A stretch of 28,133 nucleotides of DNA, from assembly GCA_036270095.1 (NCBI GenBank), contig DATBDE010000156.1:1-28133 (forward strand). The letters are read 5' to 3'. Within the stretch, counting starts at the first letter, position 1; each line of letters begins with the position of its first letter. Positions 8,181-16,079 of the stretch are shown piece by piece. Origin of the DNA: DATBDE01 sp036270095. Lineage in GTDB: Bacteria > Actinomycetota > Thermoleophilia > Solirubrobacterales > Solirubrobacteraceae. Made by a program: the position numbers and the translations under genes. Under the pieces are notes generated by a model. It saw nothing but the letters and a program-made list of their open reading frames with translations, was not told where the DNA came from and made no database searches.

Positions 8181-10918
8181 CCAGCAAGTGGCTCCGCCTC
8201 CACGCGCTCGCCCATGACGCCCGCAAGCTGGTTGCGCGAGCTGACGTTGAGCTTGGCGAACACCTTGCGCAGGTGGTAGGCGACCGTGTGCCGGCTGATG
8301 AACAGCCGCGCGCCGATCTCGGCGTTGGACAGTCCGTCCCCGGCGAGCCGCGCGACCCGGGCCTCCTGGGCCGTGAGCTCGTCGCGCGTCTCGACGCTGC
8401 GCTTGCGGACGTGCTCGCCGGTCGCCGACAGCGCGCGCTCGGCGCGTCCGGCAAAGGCGTCGGTGCCCATGGCGGTGAACTGCTGGAACGCGATGCGCAG
8501 CTGCTCGCGAGCGTCCGCCCGGCGGCGCTGGCGCCGCAGCCACTCGCCGTAGACCAGGTGGGCGCGGGCCAGCTGCACGCGCTGTCGCGTGCGTCCCAGC
8601 CGTTCGATCGCCTCCCGGTACAGCGCGTCGGCAGCCTCGCCCTCGCTGAGCAGCGCGCGCGAACGAGCCTCGAGCCCGAGCGCCCAATCCGTGCCGCCGG
8701 CCTGGGTGGCCTCCGCAAGCCGGCTCAGCGCGCGTTCGGCGAGCCTCGGCTCCCCGGACCGGACGGCCGCCTCGATGAGCTCGACCATCGTCCCGACCGA
8801 GCCGTCCGTGTAGAAGGGGTCGAGCGCGTGGCCGCGAAGCGCGGTCGTGGCCGCGTCGTAGCGGCCGAGCCCGTTGTAGAGGACCGCGCTGAGGTGCTCG
8901 GTGACGAACACCGCGAAACCCTCTCCCCGCGGCACGGCGTCGTTCGCGGTGGTGTCGCTCAGCTCCAGGAACTCTTCCTCTCGGCCGCGGAGCGCCGCGA
9001 TCTGGAGCGCGATGTAGGGCTGGGGTGGGGTGCCGGTCGCGTCGGCGGCGGCTCGGATCTCGTCGAGCAGCGATACCGCCGTGGCCAGCTCGCCCGAGCT
9101 GATGTGGATGTAGCTGAGCTGGCTGAGGGCGAGGGGCATCGCGGTCAGTGCTCCGGTTTCGCGGGCACGCTCGAGCTCCCGCGTGGTGAGCAGCGTCCAG
9201 GTCTCCTCGTCCCACAGATCCGCTGCCGCCCAGCACGCGAGCGCGAGCCAGCGGGCGTCCTGTGGCCGCAGGACGTTCTCGCTCCGGAAGGCGCGCAGCG
9301 CCCGCTTCAGCAGCGGGGCTCCTGTCGCGTAGCCCTCCGTGGCCAGGGTCGCCAAGCCCGCGAGGAGGAGATCGGGCGGGCGCGGCCGCGGCGGACGGGG
9401 CGGCCCCGCGAGCGCCAGCTCACTGACCTCCAGCACGCCCGTCCCGCGGGCCAGCCGGCCGGCGAAGCGGGCTGCGACGAACGCTTCCAGGAAGGTCGCG
9501 CGCGCCAGCTCGGCGTCGACCGCCTCGAGCGCGCGGGCGGCCTTGAGCAGGAGCGGGGGCGCGTCACTACCGCGCCGCGCGGCGAACGCGATCTCCGCGC
9601 GCAGGAGAGCCACATGGGCGGACTGCCGATCACTGTGGGCGCTCACTTCGGCGAGCAGGGTGAGCGCGTCGTCGAGCGCGCCGGCCTCGTACTTGGCCTG
9701 CGCCGCCGCCAGCGCGCGCTCCGCACGGCGCCGCGGCTCGAGGGTCAGGGCGGTCGCGCGCTCCAGGAACGCGGCAGCGGCCGCGAAGCCGCCCCGCGCC
9801 TGGGCCCGGCCGGCCGCCCGCGCCAAGTCGGCGGCGACGCGCTCGTCGGGGCCGGCCGTCGCCTCGGCCAGGTGCCATGCGCGCCGGTCGGGATCGACCT
9901 CGGCGTCCGTCCCGCCGGCCAACGCCCTGTGCGCCCGCCGCCGTTCCTCCGCCGATGCGGATTGGTAGACCGCGGAGCGCGCGAGCGGATGGCGAAAGCG
10001 CACCCGGGCACCGATCTCCACCAGTCCAGCCGTCTCGACCCCCTCCAACGCCACACTCGTGATCGACAGCCGCTCGGCTGCGCGCCACACCAGCGCCGGA
10101 TCGCCGGTGGGATCGGCCGCCGCCACGACCAAGAGCCGCCGGGCGTCCGGCGACAGCGCGCGGAACCGCTGCGTGAAGCGCTCCTCGATCCGACCGGGCA
10201 CGGACACAGCGCCCGGCAAGGCAAAGCCGCCGGCCAGCTGCGCCGGCGACAGCTCCCGGGGCAGCTCCAGCAATGCCAACGGATTGCCCCGTGTCTCGGT
10301 CAGGAGCTGCTCGGCCACGCGCTCGTCCAGCCGCCCGGGGATTGCCGAGGCCAGGACGGCGCGCGCATCGTCACCCTCCAGTCCCTCGACCAGCAGCTCG
10401 GGCACGCCCGTGAACTCCTGGCTCGGTTCCCGTACGGCGAACAGGATCACCACCGACTCCGCGAGCAGCCGGCGCGCCACGAACACCAGCGCCTGCGCCG
10501 AGGCCCGGTCCAGCCACTGCGCATCGTCGACCACGCCCAGCACCGGCCGATCCTCCGCCACCTCGGAGAGCAGGCTCAAGGTCGCCAGGCTGACCAGCAG
10601 CCGATCCGGCACCGCGCCTGCACTCAGCCCGAACGTGGTGGCGAGGGCATCGCGCTGCGGACCGGGGATCCGATCGAGCCGGTCGAGCACCGGCCCGCAC
10701 AGCTGGTGCAGGGCGCCGAAGGCCAGCTCCCGCTCGGACTCCACTCCCACCGCGCGGAGCAAGGTCACGTCCGACGCCGAAGCGATCACGTCCTCCAGGA
10801 GCGCGGTCTTGCCGATCCCCGCCTCGCCCCGCACCAGCAGCGCGCCGCTGCGTCCGGCTCGCGCGTCCTCGAGCAGCCGATCGATGACCGCGGATTCGTC
10901 TCGCCGATCGCGCAGCAT
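8177..10918 (-). CDS. LuxR-family regulator with N-terminal AAA ATPase (LAL type)
   Basis: A 913-residue transcription factor of the large ATP-binding LuxR type. The N-terminal NTPase has Walker A GEAGIGKT (residues 31-38) and the Walker B-like strand VLGVVDDAQWLD. A long helical, tetratricopeptide-like middle follows, and the last 66 residues are a LuxR/GerE helix-turn-helix (LTAQEARVARLAGDGLSNAEIGARLFISRHTV, then YHLRKVFAKLNVSSRNQL). Members sense a small molecule and activate nearby operons. I chose the ATG at 10918 because the family begins a few residues before the DExxxVIDRLL stretch; an in-frame ATG at 10960 would add 14 residues. Neither has a good ribosome binding site. It is divergent from glpA and convergent with the FG-GAP gene, so glpA and its downstream genes are plausible targets, though unproven. 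Confidence 0.9.
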   Translation of the reverse strand: MLRDRRDESAVIDRLLEDARAGRSGALLVRGEAGIGKTALLEDVIASASDVTLLRAVGVESERELAFGALHQLCGPVLDRLDRIPGPQRDALATTFGLSAGAVPDRLLVSLATLSLLSEVAEDRPVLGVVDDAQWLDRASAQALVFVARRLLAESVVILFAVREPSQEFTGVPELLVEGLEGDDARAVLASAIPGRLDERVAEQLLTETRGNPLALLELPRELSPAQLAGGFALPGAVSVPGRIEERFTQRFRALSPDARRLLVVAAADPTGDPALVWRAAERLSITSVALEGVETAGLVEIGARVRFRHPLARSAVYQSASAEERRRAHRALAGGTDAEVDPDRRAWHLAEATAGPDERVAADLARAAGRAQARGGFAAAAAFLERATALTLEPRRRAERALAAAQAKYEAGALDDALTLLAEVSAHSDRQSAHVALLRAEIAFAARRGSDAPPLLLKAARALEAVDAELARATFLEAFVAARFAGRLARGTGVLEVSELALAGPPRPPRPRPPDLLLAGLATLATEGYATGAPLLKRALRAFRSENVLRPQDARWLALACWAAADLWDEETWTLLTTRELERARETGALTAMPLALSQLSYIHISSGELATAVSLLDEIRAAADATGTPPQPYIALQIAALRGREEEFLELSDTTANDAVPRGEGFAVFVTEHLSAVLYNGLGRYDAATTALRGHALDPFYTDGSVGTMVELIEAAVRSGEPRLAERALSRLAEATQAGGTDWALGLEARSRALLSEGEAADALYREAIERLGRTRQRVQLARAHLVYGEWLRRQRRRADAREQLRIAFQQFTAMGTDAFAGRAERALSATGEHVRKRSVETRDELTAQEARVARLAGDGLSNAEIGARLFISRHTVAYHLRKVFAKLNVSSRNQLAGVMGERVEAEPLAG

Positions 10919-11015
10919 CAGAGGAGGGCCATCGTACGGGCAACCCCTCAGCGCGACCATTCAAGGCCGGTTCGTGGGTTGCGCGAACGGGCGCCACCCG
11001 CGGAGTGACATGATG

Positions 11016-11034
11016 CGGACAGCATCACTGTCCG
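11016..11034. promoter_or_regulatory. Perfect 19-base inverted repeat upstream of glpA, candidate operator
   Basis: CGGACAG-CATCA-CTGTCCG has perfect 7-base arms and a 5-base centre, 24 bases before the glpA ATG and ahead of its ribosome binding site (GGAGG at 11045-11049). A second, overlapping repeat TGATGC-GGACA-GCATCA (11011-11027) shares part of it. The site lies in the divergent gap between the LAL regulator and the six-gene glp/ots operon, which fits a dimeric repressor site. It could also fold as an RNA hairpin in the leader. The bound protein is unknown. Confidence 0.45.
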
Positions 11035-11058
11035 GCGGTCTGAGGGAGGTGGTTCTGG

Positions 11059-12669
11059 ATGACCACGATCAGCACGGAGGTCCTCGTGATCGGTGGCGGA
11101 GCGACCGGCGCGGGCGTGGCGTGGGACGCGGCGCTGCGAGGGTTCGACGTGATCCTCGTCGACCGCGCCGACCTCGCCGAGGGCACGAGCGGTCGCTTCC
11201 ACGGGCTGCTGCACTCGGGCGGCCGCTATGTGGTCAAGGATCCCGTGGCCGCCGATGAGTGCGTGGCCGAGAACCCGATCCTGCGTCGGGTGATCCCGGA
11301 CTGCATCGAGGACACCGGCGGCCTGTTCGTGACCACGCCCGAGGACGACCCGGCCTACGGCGACCAGTTCCTGGCGGGCTGCCAGCGCGCCGGGCTGCCG
11401 ACGGAGGAGATCGGTGTCGACGACGCGCTCCGCATGGAGCCGCGGCTGAATCCCGGCATCAAGCGCGCTTTCACGGTGCCCGACGCGTCGATCGACGCCT
11501 GGAAGACGGTGTGGTCGCTGGCACGCGGCGCAGCGCAGCACGGCGCGCGGGTGCTCACCTACCACGCGGTGGTTGCCCTGCACAAGGATGGCGACGCGGT
11601 CACGGGCGCGCGCGTGCGCGACGAGCTGTCGGGGGAGGAGCTCGACATCGAGGCCGGCTTCACCCTGAACGCATCGGGCGCCTGGGCGGCGCAGATCGTG
11701 AAGCTGGCCGGGATCGAGGGCATCGGCGTGATCCCGGGCAAGGGCATCATGATCGCGATGAACCACCGGCTGGTGAACACGGTGATCAACCGCTGCACGA
11801 TGCCGGCCGACGGGGACATCCTCGTCCCCATCCGCACGGTGAGCGTGATCGGCACGACCGACATGCGCGAGGCCGATCCCGACGAGTTGCCGGTCACGCA
11901 GGCGGAGGTCGACCAGATGCTCGCCGACGGGGAGCGGCTGGTGCCGGGGCTGCTGCAGGCGCGGGCGCTGCGGGTCTGGGCGGGAGTGCGGCCGCTGTGG
12001 CAGGACGAGCGGTCGGGCGAGCAGGCCACCGACACGCGCGACGTGTCCCGGACGCATGCGGTTGTCGATCACTCGGCGCGCGATGGGACCCGCGGCCTGC
12101 TGACCATGTCGGGGGGCAAGCTGACCACGCTGCGGCTGATGGCCCAGGACCTCGTCGACGCCATGTGCAAGCAGCAGGGCGAGGACCGGCCGTGCACCAC
12201 CGCCGAGGTGCGCCCGCCCGGGAACGAGGACGGCGAGCTGTACACGCTCGGCTCGCGGCTGCGCCGCCGCGAGGGCACCCAACAGCAGGAGCAGCTGATC
12301 TGCGAGTGCGAGCTGATCGGCCGCACCAAGCTCGAGGAGACCATGCGCCGGCGCGGAACGCAGAACCTCGATGACATCCGGCGCAGCCTGCGGCTCGGCA
12401 TGGGCCCGTGTCAGGGCGGATTCTGCATCTACCGGGCCGCCGGGATCCTGCACGGCACGGGGCGACTCGACGGCGCACAGGCCACCGCGTCGCTGACCTC
12501 GTTCCTGTCCGAGCGCTGGCATGGGATGTGGCCGATCCTCTACGGGGATCAGCTGCGCCAGGCGCGGCTGGACGACTGGATCTTCCAGGGCCTGCTCGGC
12601 GTGCAGCACCTGCCGCCGGCCGACGGCGACGGGCGCGTCGAGGCGCCGGCGCAGGAGACGGTGGCATGA
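11059..12669 (+). CDS. glpA: Anaerobic-type glycerol-3-phosphate dehydrogenase subunit A
   Basis: A 536-residue FAD enzyme that oxidises sn-glycerol 3-phosphate to dihydroxyacetone phosphate as the catalytic subunit of GlpABC at the cytoplasmic membrane. The FAD-binding fingerprint VLVIGGGATGAGVAWDAALRG is at about residues 8-28 and the family block SGRFHGLLHSGGRYV follows. The C-terminal BFD-type [2Fe-2S] domain has C415, C417, C451 and C456 (CEC and CQGGFC), which separates GlpA from the aerobic GlpD enzyme. Length is close to E. coli GlpA (about 540). The ATG at 11059 has GGAGG nine bases upstream. Its stop overlaps the glpB start (ATGA). It is the first gene of a six-gene run ending at 19330 and follows a strong inverted repeat. 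Confidence 0.95.
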   Translation: MTTISTEVLVIGGGATGAGVAWDAALRGFDVILVDRADLAEGTSGRFHGLLHSGGRYVVKDPVAADECVAENPILRRVIPDCIEDTGGLFVTTPEDDPAYGDQFLAGCQRAGLPTEEIGVDDALRMEPRLNPGIKRAFTVPDASIDAWKTVWSLARGAAQHGARVLTYHAVVALHKDGDAVTGARVRDELSGEELDIEAGFTLNASGAWAAQIVKLAGIEGIGVIPGKGIMIAMNHRLVNTVINRCTMPADGDILVPIRTVSVIGTTDMREADPDELPVTQAEVDQMLADGERLVPGLLQARALRVWAGVRPLWQDERSGEQATDTRDVSRTHAVVDHSARDGTRGLLTMSGGKLTTLRLMAQDLVDAMCKQQGEDRPCTTAEVRPPGNEDGELYTLGSRLRRREGTQQQEQLICECELIGRTKLEETMRRRGTQNLDDIRRSLRLGMGPCQGGFCIYRAAGILHGTGRLDGAQATASLTSFLSERWHGMWPILYGDQLRQARLDDWIFQGLLGVQHLPPADGDGRVEAPAQETVA

Positions 12670-13961
12670 AGCCCGATGTCGTCGTCGTCGGAGCTGGCCT
12701 GGCCGGGCTGAGCGCGGCGGTCCGGCTCGCGGAGGCGGGCGCGAGCGTGCGCGTGCTGGCGAAGGGCGTCGGCTCGACGCACCTGGGCGCCGGAACGATC
12801 GACGTCCTCGGCTATGACGCCCACGGGGGGCGCGTCGATCGCCCGCTCGAGGCGCTCGGGGGCCTGCCGGCCGAGCACCCCTACGGCCTCGTCGGCCGCG
12901 CGGGCGTGTCGGCGGCGATCGAATGGTTCAAGGGCCGCGTCGCCGACGGCCCGCGCGCGCCCTACGCCTACGTCGGGGACGCCGAGCAGAACGTGCTGTT
13001 GCCCACCGCCGTGGGCGCGGTCGCGCCCGCGGGCGTGGTGCCCGAGACGATGGCCGGCGGCGACCTGCGCGGCGGCGGCCGCGTCTGCGTGGTGGGGTTC
13101 CGCGGCCTGAAGGACTTCTTTCCCGCCCTGGTCGCCGACAACCTGAGCCGGGGCCCGGACGGTGTGACGGCCCGCGGCGTCGAGCTCGACCTTCGCCCGG
13201 AGGGCCGCGCCGACCCGAACGCGCTCGCCTACGCCCGCGCGTTCGACGACGAGGGCTTCCGCGCCGACGTGGTCGCCCAGCTCGTCGCGCGCGTGGCTCC
13301 GGACGAGCTGGTCGCGTTTCCCGCCGTGCTCGGGCTCGTCTCGCCGCACGAGGTGTGGGCGGAGATGGAGCACCGCTTCGGCCGCGCGGTCTTCGAGATT
13401 CCCACCCTGCCGCCGTCGGTCCCCGGCATCCGGGTCTACACGACGCTGGCGCAGCTGCTGACCCGCGCCGGCGGGCGCGTGGTGCTCAACAACGTCATCA
13501 CCGGGGCCGAGCGCTCCGGCGATCGGGTGCGGACGCTGCGCGTGCGGGTCGGCCTGCGCGAGGTGACCTATGCGCCGGAGTGGGTGGTGCTTGCCACCGG
13601 CGGCTTCTCGGCCGGCGGGCTGGAGCTCGATTCGAACTGGGTCACGCACGAGGTGGCGCTCGGCCTGCCGGTCGCCGGCGCGCCCGCACCGGGCAGTGAG
13701 CGCTTCGGGGCCGACTACTTCGGCGGCCAGCCGATGGACCGCGTCGGCGTGCGCACGGACCACGAACAACGCCCGGTGGGCGAGGACGGAGGACGCGTGG
13801 TGGAGAACATACTCGTGGCGGGCGCAACGCTGGCCGGCGCGGCGCCGTGGCGGGAGAAGTCCGGCGACGGGATCGCCCTGGCCACTGGCCTACGGGCGGC
13901 GGAGCTGATCACCGGCGACGCTGCCGGTCACGTGGGTGACGTCGCGACGGCGGGAGCGTGA
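12666..13961 (+). CDS. glpB: Anaerobic-type glycerol-3-phosphate dehydrogenase subunit B
   Basis: A 431-residue flavoprotein subunit of GlpABC. The N-terminus MKPDVVVVGAGLAGLSAAVRLAEAG is a dinucleotide-binding fold. The blocks GTIDVLGYD, NVLLPTAVGA and FRGLKDFFPALVA, together with the C-terminal ENILVAGATLAGAAPWREKSGDGIALATG segment, match GlpB. In the family it passes electrons between GlpA and the iron-sulfur subunit. Both ends are translationally coupled: its ATG overlaps the glpA stop, and its TGA overlaps a GTG start for glpC. No lesion is seen. Confidence 0.93.
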   Translation: MKPDVVVVGAGLAGLSAAVRLAEAGASVRVLAKGVGSTHLGAGTIDVLGYDAHGGRVDRPLEALGGLPAEHPYGLVGRAGVSAAIEWFKGRVADGPRAPYAYVGDAEQNVLLPTAVGAVAPAGVVPETMAGGDLRGGGRVCVVGFRGLKDFFPALVADNLSRGPDGVTARGVELDLRPEGRADPNALAYARAFDDEGFRADVVAQLVARVAPDELVAFPAVLGLVSPHEVWAEMEHRFGRAVFEIPTLPPSVPGIRVYTTLAQLLTRAGGRVVLNNVITGAERSGDRVRTLRVRVGLREVTYAPEWVVLATGGFSAGGLELDSNWVTHEVALGLPVAGAPAPGSERFGADYFGGQPMDRVGVRTDHEQRPVGEDGGRVVENILVAGATLAGAAPWREKSGDGIALATGLRAAELITGDAAGHVGDVATAGA

Positions 13962-15265
13962 GGAACATGGGCATCACGGACAAGCTCAGCCACAGCCAGC
14001 ACGACCACGACCCGCCCGACGTCCTCGGCGACCTGATGCGCGGGACGCTGGATCACTGCGTCAAGTGCACGATCTGCGAGACGTTCTGCCCCGTCGCCAA
14101 CGTCACGCCGCTGTTCCCCGGGCCCAAGACCGTCGGCCCGCAGGCCGAGCGCTTCCGGGTACGGGGCGAGGAGTCGCAGGACCATTCGCTGGACTACTGT
14201 TCGGGTTGCGGCGTCTGTACGCAGGTCTGCCCGCAGGGCGTCCACATCGCCGAGATCAACACCCAGGCCCGCGCCAAGCTCAAGGAGCGCGACGGCTTCT
14301 CCCTGCGGGACCGGATCATCGCCCGCCCGCCGCTGCTCGGCCGCGCCGGAACACCCGCCGCGCCGCTGGTCAACAAGACGCTGGCCAGTCGGCCGCTCCG
14401 CCTGCTCGGCGAGAAGCTGATCGGCGTCCACCACGCCGCCGCGGTGCCCACCTTCGCCGGCCGTACGTTCCAGGGCTGGGCGAAGAAGCACCAGTCCCCG
14501 CCGGCGGCGCGGCGCGTGGCCTACTTCCACGGCTGCGGGGCCAACTGGTACGAGCCGGTCGTGGGCGAGAAGACGGTTGGCCTCCTGGAGGCGATCGGCT
14601 GTCAGGTCGACGTGCCCCGCGGCCAGTCCTGCTGCGGCCTGCCGCTGCAGTCCAACGGGCAGTTCGACGCAGCCCGCAGGTACGTGCGCACGATGGCGAA
14701 GCGGCTGGCGCCGGCGGCGCGGGCCGGCGTCGACATCCTCGGCACCTCGACCAGCTGCACCCTGATGCTCAAGCGCGAGGCGCGCGAGATCCTCGACCTC
14801 ATGGAGGACCCCGACCTCAAGGTGGTCTCCGAGCACATGTACGACATCTGCGAGTACCTGGTGATGTTGCACGACCGCGGTGAGCTGGCGCTCGAGCTGC
14901 AGCCGTTGCCCATGACGGTCACCTACCACGCGCCGTGCCAGCAGCAGGGCCACGGCGTCGGCAAGCCGGCGCTGGAGCTGATGGCGCTGATCCCCGAGCT
15001 GACGGTGATCGAGAACGACGCCGTCTGCTGCGGCGTGGCCGGCACCTACGGCATCAAGGTCGAGAAGTACGAGATCGCGGCGAACGTCGGCCGCGGGCTC
15101 TTCGACCAGATCGAGGGCGCCCGGCCCGACCTCGCGGTCTGCGACTCGGAGACCTGCCGCTGGCACATCGAGGGGTCGACCGGTGTGCGCACCGTGCACC
15201 CGCTCGAGATCCTCCACCGGGCCGCCGGCCTGTCCAGCGACGCGGAGCTGAGGGCGCCGGCGTGA
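13958..15265 (+). CDS. glpC: Anaerobic-type glycerol-3-phosphate dehydrogenase iron-sulfur subunit C
   Basis: A 435-residue membrane-associated subunit that carries electrons to the quinone pool. Two [4Fe-4S] ferredoxin motifs are visible: CVKCTICETFCP starting at C34 and CSGCGVCTQVCP starting at C81. Two cysteine-rich CCG domains follow, with CCGLP near residue 225 and CCGVAGTYG near residue 358, the quinone- or heme-site domains shared with heterodisulfide reductase and succinate dehydrogenase subunits. The GTG at 13958 overlaps the glpB stop. An ATG at 13967 (432 residues), ten bases after GGGAG, is an equally good start. The next gene, otsB, begins one base after this stop, so the glp and trehalose-type genes are physically one transcription unit. 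Confidence 0.93.
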   Translation: MRNMGITDKLSHSQHDHDPPDVLGDLMRGTLDHCVKCTICETFCPVANVTPLFPGPKTVGPQAERFRVRGEESQDHSLDYCSGCGVCTQVCPQGVHIAEINTQARAKLKERDGFSLRDRIIARPPLLGRAGTPAAPLVNKTLASRPLRLLGEKLIGVHHAAAVPTFAGRTFQGWAKKHQSPPAARRVAYFHGCGANWYEPVVGEKTVGLLEAIGCQVDVPRGQSCCGLPLQSNGQFDAARRYVRTMAKRLAPAARAGVDILGTSTSCTLMLKREAREILDLMEDPDLKVVSEHMYDICEYLVMLHDRGELALELQPLPMTVTYHAPCQQQGHGVGKPALELMALIPELTVIENDAVCCGVAGTYGIKVEKYEIAANVGRGLFDQIEGARPDLAVCDSETCRWHIEGSTGVRTVHPLEILHRAAGLSSDAELRAPA

Positions 15266-15266
15266 G

Positions 15267-16070
15267 ATGAGCGACCTGCCGCACGCCCTGCGCGACGGGG
15301 AGCAGTTCGCGGAGCGCCTCGGCGGAGCGCGGCCCGCCGTCTTCACCGACTACGACGGGGTCCTGACCCCGATCGTGGATCGCCCGGAGGACGCGCTCAT
15401 CTCCGCTTCGATGCGGGAGGTCCTGCGCGAGCTCGCGTCGCGCTGCCCCGTCTGCGTGGTCTCCGGACGCGACCGCGCGGTCGTACAGCAGTTGATGGGG
15501 GTCGACGATCTCGTCGTGGCCGGCAGCCACGGCTTCGACATCTGGAGCCCCGAGGCGGGCACGCTCGAGCACGAGGCCGGCTCCGCCCAGGCGGGCCTGA
15601 TCGAGAACGTGACCGCCGAGCTGGACAGAGCCGTGGGAAACGTGCCGGGTGTCGCCATCGAGCCCAAGAAGATCTCGGTGGCGGCGCACTACCGGCTCGT
15701 CGCCGACGAGGGCGACCGGACCAAGGTCCGCGACGCGGTGCAGCAGCTGCTAGCCGAGCGCCCGGACGAGCTGAAGATGACGCCGGGCAAGATGGTCTAC
15801 GAGCTGCAGCCCAAGCTCGACTGGGACAAGGGCCGCGCCGTGCTGTACCTGATCGACGCGCTCGGACTGGACGGTGACGACGTCGTCCCGCTGTACCTCG
15901 GGGACGACATCACCGATGAGGACGCCTTCCAGGCCCTGAAGGGCCGCGGGATCGGGATCTACGTCGGCAGCCAGACCGATCCCGAGCGCGACGGCCGCTC
16001 GACCGCCGCGGACTTCATGCTCGACTCGGTGGCGGAGGTCGAGCGCTTCCTGGACGAGCTGGCGCGTTGA
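15267..16070 (+). CDS. otsB: Trehalose-6-phosphate phosphatase family protein (HAD, OtsB type)
   Basis: A 267-residue HAD-superfamily phosphatase. Motif I is TDYDGVLTP (nucleophile D28, acid D30), motif II is VVSGRDR, the conserved HGFD segment follows, and motif IV is GDDITDEDAF (D213, D214, D217). These match the OtsB family, which removes phosphate from trehalose 6-phosphate. The length is that of a stand-alone phosphatase. No trehalose-6-phosphate synthase (otsA) is present in the window. The ATG begins one base after the glpC stop, and a GH65 enzyme follows after nine bases. Because of these neighbours the real substrate could be another glucosyl phosphate, such as glucosylglycerol phosphate; this is inference only. 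Confidence 0.9.
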   Translation: MSDLPHALRDGEQFAERLGGARPAVFTDYDGVLTPIVDRPEDALISASMREVLRELASRCPVCVVSGRDRAVVQQLMGVDDLVVAGSHGFDIWSPEAGTLEHEAGSAQAGLIENVTAELDRAVGNVPGVAIEPKKISVAAHYRLVADEGDRTKVRDAVQQLLAERPDELKMTPGKMVYELQPKLDWDKGRAVLYLIDALGLDGDDVVPLYLGDDITDEDAFQALKGRGIGIYVGSQTDPERDGRSTAADFMLDSVAEVERFLDELAR

Positions 16071-16079
16071 ACGCCAACG

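Noticed and set aside
8273..11008. Plus-strand frame of about 900 codons opposite the LAL regulator
   Set aside because: The minus strand carries Walker A and a LuxR helix-turn-helix. The plus-strand translation has no recognisable domain and a shadow-type composition.
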